From Candidatus Roseilinea mizusawaensis (lineage in GTDB: Bacteria > Chloroflexota > Anaerolineae > J036 > Brachytrichaceae), in the NCBI GenBank assembly GCA_016841965.1, contig JAEANN010000044.1, forward strand, positions 186,001-250,000: DNA of 64,000 bases. Reading direction: 5' to 3'. The translations under genes and the position numbers were made by a program. Below are positions 1 through 8,106 of the stretch, in pieces. The notes below the pieces were generated by a model. It worked only from the letters and a program-made list of their open reading frames with translations. It had not been told where the DNA came from and did not search any database. Positions within the stretch are counted from its first letter, which is position 1, and each line of letters starts with the position of its first letter.

Positions 1-29
1 CGGCACGATTCTGGACACAAGCGTGAGCG

Positions 30-1142
30 ATGCGAGAGATAGCGAGCCGGCCGTTGCATGTCGTGCAGTATGCTGAGCCAATCGAGCACAAGCGCGCTGC
101 CGGCAGTGTGGCTAGCTTGTGGAGTGAGTCGCTGGCCATCCTGTCTGCTCACTCTGGGCCAATCCTGATACTGGCGCTGTTGGGTTTTGCCGGTGCAAAC
201 ATTGTGGGACAATTGCTCAATACAGCGCTGACGTTTGAAAGTTATGCCCGCACCGGCAGTTTCTTCTCCTCTTTCTTCAGCCATCTCCAGGTGCAGTATC
301 TGGCGCAGGCGGTGTGCGGCGCTTTCACGCTGACGCTGGCGCGCGGCGGCGTGACCTGGATCGCGCTGAACCACGGCACGGGACGCCGCATCTCACTGGG
401 CGCAGCGTGTCGGGCCGCGCTGGAACGCTGGCCGGCCTTGCTGCTTGCCGCTGCTCTGTATGGCGTGCTGATGCTGGCCGGCATCGCCGCGTTGACAGTG
501 TGGTTGCGTGAATTGCGCATGGATCCAAGCAACCTGGGCCGCATCAGCTTTGACATAGCCGGCATCTCCTACGCCATCACAGTCCGTTCGATCGGCGCGT
601 TGATTCCAGACCCCGGCTCGCCATTCTCCGAGCTGCTGGCCTATGCCCGTGTGTTGATGCGACGCTCTGCCTCGGCGTACACCTGGCTGGTCCAACAGTA
701 TGGCGCCGGCGCCGTCTCCAGTGCATGGCCGGTTGGACTTGCCGGCATCGTCTCGATTATTGGGGTGGATGCGCTGTTGAGGATGCGCTTTGCCGCGATC
801 ATGGGGTCGGCCAACGGGGGATTCGCGCGCGCACTGTGGGCGTGTCTGCGCGTGGGCGTTTGCTGTTTTGGGCCGGTGGTCATGCACGCCTGGCTGGTGC
901 GCTTGGCCGTCTTTGGCGTGTCTGTGTTGTTTGTGATTGCGCCGCTGACTGTTGCGCAGGGAGCGTTGGTGGCCTGGCTGGTGCGGACAGCCGGCTCGTT
1001 CTGGCCGTATCCGGTCAGCCAGCTTGTGTTTGTCGTCGGATCGAGTCTGGTGCTGATGGTGTTTGCCGCCTTTGCCACAGTCTATGATGCGCGCCAGTAC
1101 CTGGCCCTGCGCAACCGAGCAGGTCAGGGGGAGCTGGCCTAA
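30..1142 (+). CDS. Polytopic membrane protein of unknown function
   Basis: A 370-residue protein with at least six hydrophobic stretches (roughly residues 45-65, 90-110, 135-160, 230-250, 285-310 and 335-360). It carries no motif I can assign. The N-terminal 40 residues are polar and probably cytoplasmic. The gene is convergent with the DUF58 gene and their stop codons overlap by four bases, so each 3' end lies in the other gene. No ribosome-binding site is obvious and only 29 bases precede the start, so the true start could differ. It resembles generic Chloroflexota integral membrane proteins; the function is not recognised. Confidence 0.65.
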   Translation: MREIASRPLHVVQYAEPIEHKRAAGSVASLWSESLAILSAHSGPILILALLGFAGANIVGQLLNTALTFESYARTGSFFSSFFSHLQVQYLAQAVCGAFTLTLARGGVTWIALNHGTGRRISLGAACRAALERWPALLLAAALYGVLMLAGIAALTVWLRELRMDPSNLGRISFDIAGISYAITVRSIGALIPDPGSPFSELLAYARVLMRRSASAYTWLVQQYGAGAVSSAWPVGLAGIVSIIGVDALLRMRFAAIMGSANGGFARALWACLRVGVCCFGPVVMHAWLVRLAVFGVSVLFVIAPLTVAQGALVAWLVRTAGSFWPYPVSQLVFVVGSSLVLMVFAAFATVYDARQYLALRNRAGQGELA

Positions 1143-2404
1143 TGAGTAGAGCGCCCGCGCAGCCGGGCTGAGGGGGGCTGTTCGATGGCGCTCGCCAGCG
1201 ACTCACTGCGCCGCACCACGCGCACGATGGCGCCGGCCTCGCTAAGCGCGCCAACGACGGGGGCGCATGACTCAGTTCCTCCGAAACTTTGTGCATCGAT
1301 CACGATCGCAACCATGCGCAGGCCGGCGCGCCTCATGTGCTGCGCCACGCCTGTCCAGCTCAGGTCGGTGGAGGGTGATATGGCGATGACAGTCGCGCCG
1401 CGCGACAACGAGGGACTTTCGGCGCGCAGCACACGGTTGAAGGGCACGTCGCCTTCAGCCCGTAGCACGCTCAGCATTTCCATCAACTTGCCGTATTGAC
1501 GCTCGCCGCGCTCGCTGGCCAAGGCTTCGCGCCGCCGGCTGTATGCGATCAATCCCACAGCCCGCTCCTGGCGCAGGAAGTACTGCGTGATCGAGGCCGC
1601 GATGGAGATCGCATACTCTTCTGTGGCAGGCGGCAGCGTGAAGGGCTGCGCAGAGTCAGGCACACGCGCCGGCGCATCTGCCCTGACATGTACCTCACGG
1701 TGCAGATCGAGCAGAATCCACAAGTCGGACATGGGATCCAGCTCGAACTCCTTGACGGTCAGCCGATTGCGTTTCATGGTGATCGGCCAGTGGATGCGGT
1801 TGATGCCGTCGCCGTTCATGTAGTCGCGCACGCCGGCTGCATTAGTGGTGACGTAGTGCGTGCGTCGGCGCTGGGTGTCGCCGCCGGGCAGTTGGCCTGT
1901 CGGCAGGGGGAACTCGCGGAAGTTCTCAGTCGCAGGGTACACCAAAATGCTGTGCACGCGCTGGATGGCGCGCTCCATCTGGTAGATGCCGAGCGGGTCG
2001 CTGCTGCGCACCACGACGGGGCCGAGGGTGTAGCGGCCGCGCTCGCGGCACAGTGTGCGCGTGCGCCAGCCGCGCCACTGTCTGGCCCCGATCAGTCCCG
2101 TCACCCGGCTGGCTGCGTGGCCGGGCAATGTGGAATAGTCGTGCACCTCAAGCCACAACTTGGGAATGCGGCCGAGGTTGTACACGATGAACTCTTCTTC
2201 AAATGTTTGGCCGGCCTGCGCGACACGGGTTAACGTGCGGCGGTGCAGGCGCAGCCGGTTGACCGACACCCATGCCCAAGCCACCGAGATGACAATCAGC
2301 GTGAACAGCGCGCCGGCAAAACTCCACCACAACGAGCGGCCACTGCTCAGCGCGCCGGCCACCGTCACCAGGAATAGCAGCCAGATGACGCGATAGCGAG
2401 TCAA
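1139..2404 (-). CDS. DUF58 domain protein, partner of MoxR ATPase
   Basis: A 421-residue protein with two N-terminal membrane segments (residues about 5-45), then a beta-rich region, then a DUF58/vWA-like C-terminal half containing SDLWILLDLH and a second Asp-rich turn (AIVIDA) near residue 370. DUF58 proteins are habitually encoded beside MoxR AAA ATPases, as here: the MoxR gene ends 20 bp upstream on the same strand, so the two form an operon. The family is thought to act with MoxR in assembling or metal-loading membrane complexes; the actual client here is unknown. The reading frame begins with TTG and no good ribosome-binding site decides the start. Confidence 0.85.
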   Translation of the reverse strand: MTRYRVIWLLFLVTVAGALSSGRSLWWSFAGALFTLIVISVAWAWVSVNRLRLHRRTLTRVAQAGQTFEEEFIVYNLGRIPKLWLEVHDYSTLPGHAASRVTGLIGARQWRGWRTRTLCRERGRYTLGPVVVRSSDPLGIYQMERAIQRVHSILVYPATENFREFPLPTGQLPGGDTQRRRTHYVTTNAAGVRDYMNGDGINRIHWPITMKRNRLTVKEFELDPMSDLWILLDLHREVHVRADAPARVPDSAQPFTLPPATEEYAISIAASITQYFLRQERAVGLIAYSRRREALASERGERQYGKLMEMLSVLRAEGDVPFNRVLRAESPSLSRGATVIAISPSTDLSWTGVAQHMRRAGLRMVAIVIDAQSFGGTESCAPVVGALSEAGAIVRVVRRSESLASAIEQPPSARLRGRSTH

Positions 2405-2424
2405 GCTGTCACCGTGTCAGTCTG

Positions 2425-3375
<951 letters not shown>

Positions 3376-3776
3376 GTATCCCTGCTTGTGGCGCAATCGC
3401 CGGCCGCGCGCAGGACCCCGCAAGTTGACGCCGATCCTGCGTGATGGGCGCTGCGCTCAGCGTGGACAAAGTCCGCTGCGTCGCGCGCGGATGTTACCAC
3501 ACGCGCGGCGCAGGACCGATAGCTGCGCCTCTACTTTTCATCGAAATCGATATACTTGGCGCAATTTGCCCACCGACCCTGCTGCTTCGCCATGACGCGT
3601 CTGCATCGGCTGGGATCGCGTGCGGACGAAATCCGACCCGGCTTGCTGCCTGATCTCAGGAGGTGAACACATACAGATTGTGACGACAAGAAGCATGTGA
3701 TACGCCAGATCATTCCGTCCGCGAGATATTCGAGCTTTGATTTGACTGACACGCAATCACATTCACGAAATCACAC
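3376..3776. promoter_or_regulatory. Divergent intergenic region with orphan Shine-Dalgarno
   Basis: This 401-bp gap separates the divergent moxR and NCS2 permease genes. It holds a full anti-16S match, AGGAGGTGA, at 3658-3666, immediately preceded by a small inverted repeat (CCTGA at 3649-3653, TCAGG at 3656-3660) that could hide it. No long frame follows; only a very short one (GTG at 3680, or ATA at 3671 in the same frame, to TGA at 3698) is possible. The permease start lies about 110 bp downstream and has no good ribosome-binding site of its own. I could not fit a known riboswitch consensus. Confidence 0.35.
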
Positions 3777-5213
3777 ATGGCCATTGAACAAGAAACCAAA
3801 GTACAAGGCTATATGCCGCTGGATAGACCGCCGGCCGGCGCAATGCTCAGTTTGGGGTTCCAGCAAGTCCTGACGATGTTTCCGGCGACGGTGCTCGTTG
3901 CCATCCTCACCAAATTCGATGTGGGCGCCACATTGCTCACCAGCGGCCTCGGTACGATTGTGGCGCTGTTGGTGTCTAGAGGTCGCATCCCGCTGTACTA
4001 CGGCTCCAGCTTTAGCTACATCGCCGTCGTCATCAGCGCGATGAGCTTGTTCGTACCCGATTGCTTCAACAATCCTGTGCTGAACTATTGTGGCGAGGGC
4101 GTGAGACTGGTTCAGGTTGGCATCCTCGGCACGGCGGTGGTCGAGATTGTGATCGGCCTGCTCATCATGCGGGCCGGCAAGGCTGTGCTCGACAGGGTGC
4201 TGCCGCCCATCATCACCGGCAGTGTCGCAGTAGTGATTGGCATTGCCCTGGCCGGCGCCGCACTGAATAATGCCGCCAGCGGCGGGCCGGTCTTCAACCA
4301 AAGCAATCCCTTGCCCGAAAGCATGGCCGGCATCCCCTGGCTGGTGGCATTGATCACCCTCGTGGCTACTGTTGCGTTCTCAGTGTACTTGCAGAATCGT
4401 GGTCTGCTGGGCATGTTGCCCATTTTGCTGGGTGCCGGTGTTGGGTATGCCGTGTCCATCCCCTTCGGACTGGTGAACTTTGATCAGGTGCTCACTGCCG
4501 AGTGGATTGCCGCCCCCCGCATCACTCTGCCGGCCTTCGAGGATCCCCGCGCGTGGTCGATCATGGTTAGCATTGCGCTGATCGCTGTTGCCACCATCCC
4601 AGAGAGCACGGCCCACCTGTACCAGATGAGCCTGTACATCGACGCGCTGGCCAAACAACTGGGCCGCGCTCCGCTGGAGATCAAGAAGCTGATTGGCCTG
4701 AATCTGATAGCCGACGGCGCGCAGGATGTGGTGGCCGGTGCGCTGGGCGGCGCAGCCGGCACCAACTACGGCGAGAACAACAGCCTGATGGCTATCACGC
4801 GCAACTACTCGTCGTGGGTGCTGGCCGTGGCCGGCCTGATTGCGATTGCCCTTGCCTTCATCGGCAAGCTGGCCGCGTTGATCGGCACCATTCCGGTCGC
4901 CGTCACCGGCGGACTGGCCATCTACCTCTTCGGCGTAATCGGTATGCAGGGCGTGGCGCTGATACAGTCCGAGAAGGTCAATCTGTTCGAGCCGCGCAAC
5001 CTGGCTATTGGGGCGATCATTCTGGTCACCGGCATCGGCGGGTCGATGGCGCTGCCCAACGGCCTGTTCCCTTTCCAGATTCCGGTCATCTTTCCCAATG
5101 GAATCCCGGCCATCGTGTTTGCCGCCATCGCCGGCATTCTGCTCAACCTGTTGTTTGTCGTCTTGCCGCCCCGGCTGTTTGGCGTGCAGGAGCGCGAGAA
5201 CTTGAACGGTTAG
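3777..5213 (+). CDS. NCS2 family nucleobase (uracil/xanthine) permease
   Basis: A 478-residue polytopic protein of the nucleobase:cation symporter-2 family, importing uracil, xanthine or a related base with a proton. Family landmarks: the YYGSSFSY segment near residue 77; IPESTAHL near 276, carrying the Glu equivalent to the UraA substrate-binding Glu241; and TNYGENNSLMAITR near 325, carrying the Glu290 equivalent. Around fourteen hydrophobic segments fit the UraA fold. The start is uncertain: an internal ATG at 3813 (MPLDRPPAG) has AAGG upstream and is a reasonable alternative. The gene stands alone, with no purine or pyrimidine genes nearby, so the base transported cannot be decided. Confidence 0.9.
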   Translation: MAIEQETKVQGYMPLDRPPAGAMLSLGFQQVLTMFPATVLVAILTKFDVGATLLTSGLGTIVALLVSRGRIPLYYGSSFSYIAVVISAMSLFVPDCFNNPVLNYCGEGVRLVQVGILGTAVVEIVIGLLIMRAGKAVLDRVLPPIITGSVAVVIGIALAGAALNNAASGGPVFNQSNPLPESMAGIPWLVALITLVATVAFSVYLQNRGLLGMLPILLGAGVGYAVSIPFGLVNFDQVLTAEWIAAPRITLPAFEDPRAWSIMVSIALIAVATIPESTAHLYQMSLYIDALAKQLGRAPLEIKKLIGLNLIADGAQDVVAGALGGAAGTNYGENNSLMAITRNYSSWVLAVAGLIAIALAFIGKLAALIGTIPVAVTGGLAIYLFGVIGMQGVALIQSEKVNLFEPRNLAIGAIILVTGIGGSMALPNGLFPFQIPVIFPNGIPAIVFAAIAGILLNLLFVVLPPRLFGVQERENLNG

Positions 5214-5217
5214 GTAT

Positions 5218-5243
5218 TAGGGGCGAGCAGTTGATCGCTCCTA
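5218..5243. terminator. Hairpin between convergent genes
   Basis: TAGGGGCGA (5218-5226) pairs with TCGCTCCTA (5235-5243) over nine positions, one of them G.U, around an eight-base loop. It begins just after the permease stop codon, in the 49-bp gap before the stop of the convergent URO-D gene. There is no strong T-run on either strand, so it is only a candidate bidirectional terminator. Confidence 0.4.
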
Positions 5244-5262
5244 CTTGCTTGCCTGGTTGAGC

Positions 5263-6207
5263 CTAGCCCAGGCGCAAGTTTCGTACCGTGTCGCCGGCAG
5301 CCTTGAGCAGCCGGTAAGGCGTATCCGGCGGCACGGTGCACCCCGGCCCGATCAACAGCTTACGCGGGCCGGCTTCTTCCACCGAGCGTGTAATGTCTGC
5401 CCGGACATCGTCCACCGACTGATAGGCAATCCGCGTTTCATCCATGCCACCCAGCAGGGCAGCGCTCGTCATCGTGCGCGCCTCTGCCAGCGAGGGCGGC
5501 GTCGCCAGGTGCGACCAACTGAATACCTCGACCGGATAGGACAAGCAGCGGTCGAAGCGCAGGTTGAAGCCATGCACGTGGGCAATACGGGTCATCCCTT
5601 CAGCGGCCTGCAGGATACGCTGGTCATAGGGCGCAACGAACTCAGCGTACTGCGCATCGGTGAAGCCGCCTTTGGCCGGATCGACTGCTCCGTTGATCGA
5701 GTAGAACAGGCCGTTGACACCCAGCCGGCGCAACTCCCCGATATATGCAATCAGGGTTTGCGTAATTGCCTCCAGCGCGGCGTGGCCGGCCTCTGGGTGA
5801 GCGAGCACCAGATCGCGCGCCTGCCGCCCTGTCCCGCGCACCAGCGTTTGCAGTGGGTCGAACAGCGTGTCCAGGATCGCCACATCTGGCCCGATTTCCG
5901 CGCGAATCCGGCGCAGACAGGCCAGTTGATTGGCGTATGTGGGGTGATCCATCGGCAGCGGCTTGAACGCCAGTAAGTGCTCGCGAGTCGTCACGTTGGG
6001 TACGCCGGGCAACGGCAGGCGATAGTCGTTCATCGTCTTCATGAAATCCCAGTCGTATGTCCTGAAGAAGTTGACATGCAGTCGAGCAGTTTCTTCACCA
6101 GAGTAGTGCTCGCTGGCAAAGTGCACCCACATGCATACCGGCAGCCGGTCGAGATCGTCGCCGCGAACGGCTGCATTGAATCGCTCTAGTTTGGTCATCG
6201 CTTTCAT
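5263..6207 (-). CDS. Uroporphyrinogen decarboxylase (URO-D) family protein
   Basis: A 314-residue TIM-barrel protein of the URO-D superfamily. N-terminal MTKLERFNAAVRG and DRLPVCMW, the mid-region GLFYSING and the C-terminal GPGCTVPPDTP are typical of the branch that includes corrinoid methyltransferase-like members rather than HemE itself. HemE has an invariant arginine-rich N-terminal motif (PVWxMRQAGR) that is absent, so haem synthesis is unlikely. TATGGAG provides a plausible ribosome-binding site before the ATG. It stands alone between convergent and divergent neighbours. The substrate is unknown; a methyltransferase or decarboxylase role is inferred from family only. Confidence 0.8.
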   Translation of the reverse strand: MKAMTKLERFNAAVRGDDLDRLPVCMWVHFASEHYSGEETARLHVNFFRTYDWDFMKTMNDYRLPLPGVPNVTTREHLLAFKPLPMDHPTYANQLACLRRIRAEIGPDVAILDTLFDPLQTLVRGTGRQARDLVLAHPEAGHAALEAITQTLIAYIGELRRLGVNGLFYSINGAVDPAKGGFTDAQYAEFVAPYDQRILQAAEGMTRIAHVHGFNLRFDRCLSYPVEVFSWSHLATPPSLAEARTMTSAALLGGMDETRIAYQSVDDVRADITRSVEEAGPRKLLIGPGCTVPPDTPYRLLKAAGDTVRNLRLG

Positions 6208-6248
6208 CGGGTTTGCTCCATAAAACTATGTCAGATATCGCCACATCG

Positions 6249-6267
6249 GCCTGCACCCTGTGCAGGC
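6249..6267. repeat. Inverted repeat in divergent promoter region
   Basis: GCCTGCA and TGCAGGC form a perfect 7-bp stem around the loop CCCTG, about 45 bp upstream of the URO-D start on the minus strand. There is no T-run. It could be an operator or a 5'-UTR hairpin for the URO-D gene. Confidence 0.35.
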
Positions 6268-6299
6268 CGGGTGTGTCTCGCCTGAGAGGCTCCATCATA

Positions 6300-6332
6300 A
6301 AAGGCGCGCCAAAGGGGCGCCAAAGGTGCGCC
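6300..6332. repeat. Three tandem 11-bp repeats AAAGGNGCGCC
   Basis: Three head-to-tail copies of AAAGGNGCGCC (N = C, G, T in order) occupy 6300-6310, 6311-6321 and 6322-6332 in the gap between the divergent URO-D and LysM genes. The period is close to one helical turn, so a protein reading all three copies would bind one face of the DNA. Confidence 0.8.
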
Positions 6333-6453
6333 ATGCAGCCGCGCGACCGACATCTTGTGTCTGAAGGCTGCTATCATGGCGTTATCTCAAACGATTCAAA
6401 CGATGTCGGCAGAGACCTGTTGAACGCTTTTGAGATCTGCAAGGCATCGTAGC

Positions 6454-8013
6454 ATGGATACGGCAATGAGAATGAGTGTGCGGGCGCTTTCACGCGCCGT
6501 GATGGTGTTATTGGCGCTGCTGGTGGTGGCTCTTGGGGCAAATGCTCAGAACACCAGCGTGCTGATGCAAGAGGATTTCGAGGGGCAGTTTGCCAATGAT
6601 CCGAATTGCCAGGACGGCAAATGCAATGTCCCCCAGGGCTGGCGGGTGTGGTTCATCCCACATCGCGATACCGACCCCCAAGGTGTCAACTACCCGCCGG
6701 GATACGGCCAGATCGGCGACGCAAACCGGGTGAAAAGCGGGGCCGGCGCGCAGCGTCTCTTTACAGAGAATCGAACCTTCACCGCCGGCATCTATCGCAT
6801 AGTCAGTAACGTCAAAGTTGGGTCGAAGCTGCGCTTCAGCATGTGGGGGCAATCCTGGTCCACCAACGACAACAGCCCGATTTCAGCCCGTCCCTCGGCT
6901 GACATCAAGCTCAAGATTGGGATCGACCCTGCCGCTGGAGACGACACACAACCCAGCCCGTTTAACGGTCGCGTGGTCTGGTCGACCGAGCAGGATGCCA
7001 AAGACGCTTTTGTGCAGTTTATCGTCGAGGCCGAGGCCAAAACCAGCACGGTCATTGTGTGGACCTATGCCACCATGAAAGATGTGGTGCGACACAATGA
7101 GGTATTTTGGGACGATGCGCTGTTGGAGGTGATCGCGCCGGCTGCGACCGCGCAGACTATGTCTGACACGCCGCCCACTGCTGCTGCCCCGACGCCTGAG
7201 GCAACGGCTATCGGAACAGGCGGCTCTGAAGCATCTGCTGCGCAAATGACCGGCGGCATCACCTACACAGTCAAGGAGGGCGATACCCTGTTTGGCATCG
7301 CGCTGCAATACAACAAGGATCTGGACGAACTGCGCCGGCTGAATCAACTGGATGGCGACTTGTTATCCATCGGCCAGGTGCTGGTGATCGAGCCGCCGGC
7401 GCCGCAGGAGCCGGCGCCTACACAGCCTGCGCCAGATGCCGGCGGAGCTGCCGGCGATCCTGCCGGCGCACAACCCCAGTCGGTTATGGCCGTTGCTCAG
7501 GCCGAGACCACGCCTGTCGCGCAAAATGAGCCTGCGCCGACGCCATCGGTTGGCGCGCTGTGTGTGCAAGCCTATTTCGACAACGACGGCAATGGCGTGC
7601 GCGACCCCGGCGAAGACCTAGTTCCAGGCATTCTGTTCAGTGTCACATCGGGCGGTGAGTCCAAAGGCACATACACCAGCGATGGCGTCAGCGAGCCGTA
7701 TTGCTTTACTGAACTGGCAGTGGGCGCCTACACCGTTGCGGCCGTGATCGGGGCAGACTATGTAGCAACAAGTCCGCTCAACGATACGGCTAACGTCGGC
7801 GGAGGTATGAATGCGCTGTTCTCGCTTGGCATCCGCCGCGCCGACGCAGCTTACAAAGTGATCGAGTACACGCCGACGCCTTCCCCCGCTGCTTCTGGCA
7901 GCGCCGGCGGCCCAAGCCTGCTGGCAATTCTGGCTACGATTAGCGGGGCACTCATCATTCTGGGCGCAGTAGGATTTGGTGTCCTGTTTTTCCTGCAAAG
8001 CCGCCGGCTGTAG
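6454..8013 (+). CDS. LysM-domain surface protein with SdrD-B-like domain and C-terminal anchor
   Basis: About 519 residues, exported. The signal segment (ALSRAVMVLLALLVVALG) is followed by a jelly-roll-like N-terminal domain (about 25-230), a Thr/Pro/Ala linker, a LysM module (about 267-312, YTVKEGDTLFGIALQYNK), a second Pro/Ala-rich linker, an SdrD-B-like beta domain (about 367-465, VQAYFDNDGNGVRDPGED) and one C-terminal membrane helix ending in SRRL. LysM modules bind N-acetylglucosamine polymers, so wall association is likely. I took the ATG at 6454; in-frame TTG (6430) and ATG (6466) starts are possible. It heads a run of envelope genes on this strand. Confidence 0.8.
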   Translation: MDTAMRMSVRALSRAVMVLLALLVVALGANAQNTSVLMQEDFEGQFANDPNCQDGKCNVPQGWRVWFIPHRDTDPQGVNYPPGYGQIGDANRVKSGAGAQRLFTENRTFTAGIYRIVSNVKVGSKLRFSMWGQSWSTNDNSPISARPSADIKLKIGIDPAAGDDTQPSPFNGRVVWSTEQDAKDAFVQFIVEAEAKTSTVIVWTYATMKDVVRHNEVFWDDALLEVIAPAATAQTMSDTPPTAAAPTPEATAIGTGGSEASAAQMTGGITYTVKEGDTLFGIALQYNKDLDELRRLNQLDGDLLSIGQVLVIEPPAPQEPAPTQPAPDAGGAAGDPAGAQPQSVMAVAQAETTPVAQNEPAPTPSVGALCVQAYFDNDGNGVRDPGEDLVPGILFSVTSGGESKGTYTSDGVSEPYCFTELAVGAYTVAAVIGADYVATSPLNDTANVGGGMNALFSLGIRRADAAYKVIEYTPTPSPAASGSAGGPSLLAILATISGALIILGAVGFGVLFFLQSRRL

Positions 8014-8106
8014 TGATCGGCCACTGCTATTCGCCGCTGAGTCTGGCATGTGACTGCGCCAAGCCAACCGGCGGTGTGCAGCGCCCCAATTCCTTGATCT
8101 GTGGTC

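Noticed and set aside
1496-2233. Long plus-strand open frame opposite the DUF58 gene (also 14317-15429 minus, 9829-10896 minus, 40129-41226 plus)
   Set aside because: These are antisense shadows of well-supported genes. Such open frames are common in GC-rich DNA, and the translations are rich in Arg/His/Gln/Gly without domains.
6275-6300. CTGAGA near a leader, as in the TPP riboswitch
   Set aside because: The surrounding THI-box helices and the second conserved loop are missing on both strands, and no thiamine gene is adjacent.
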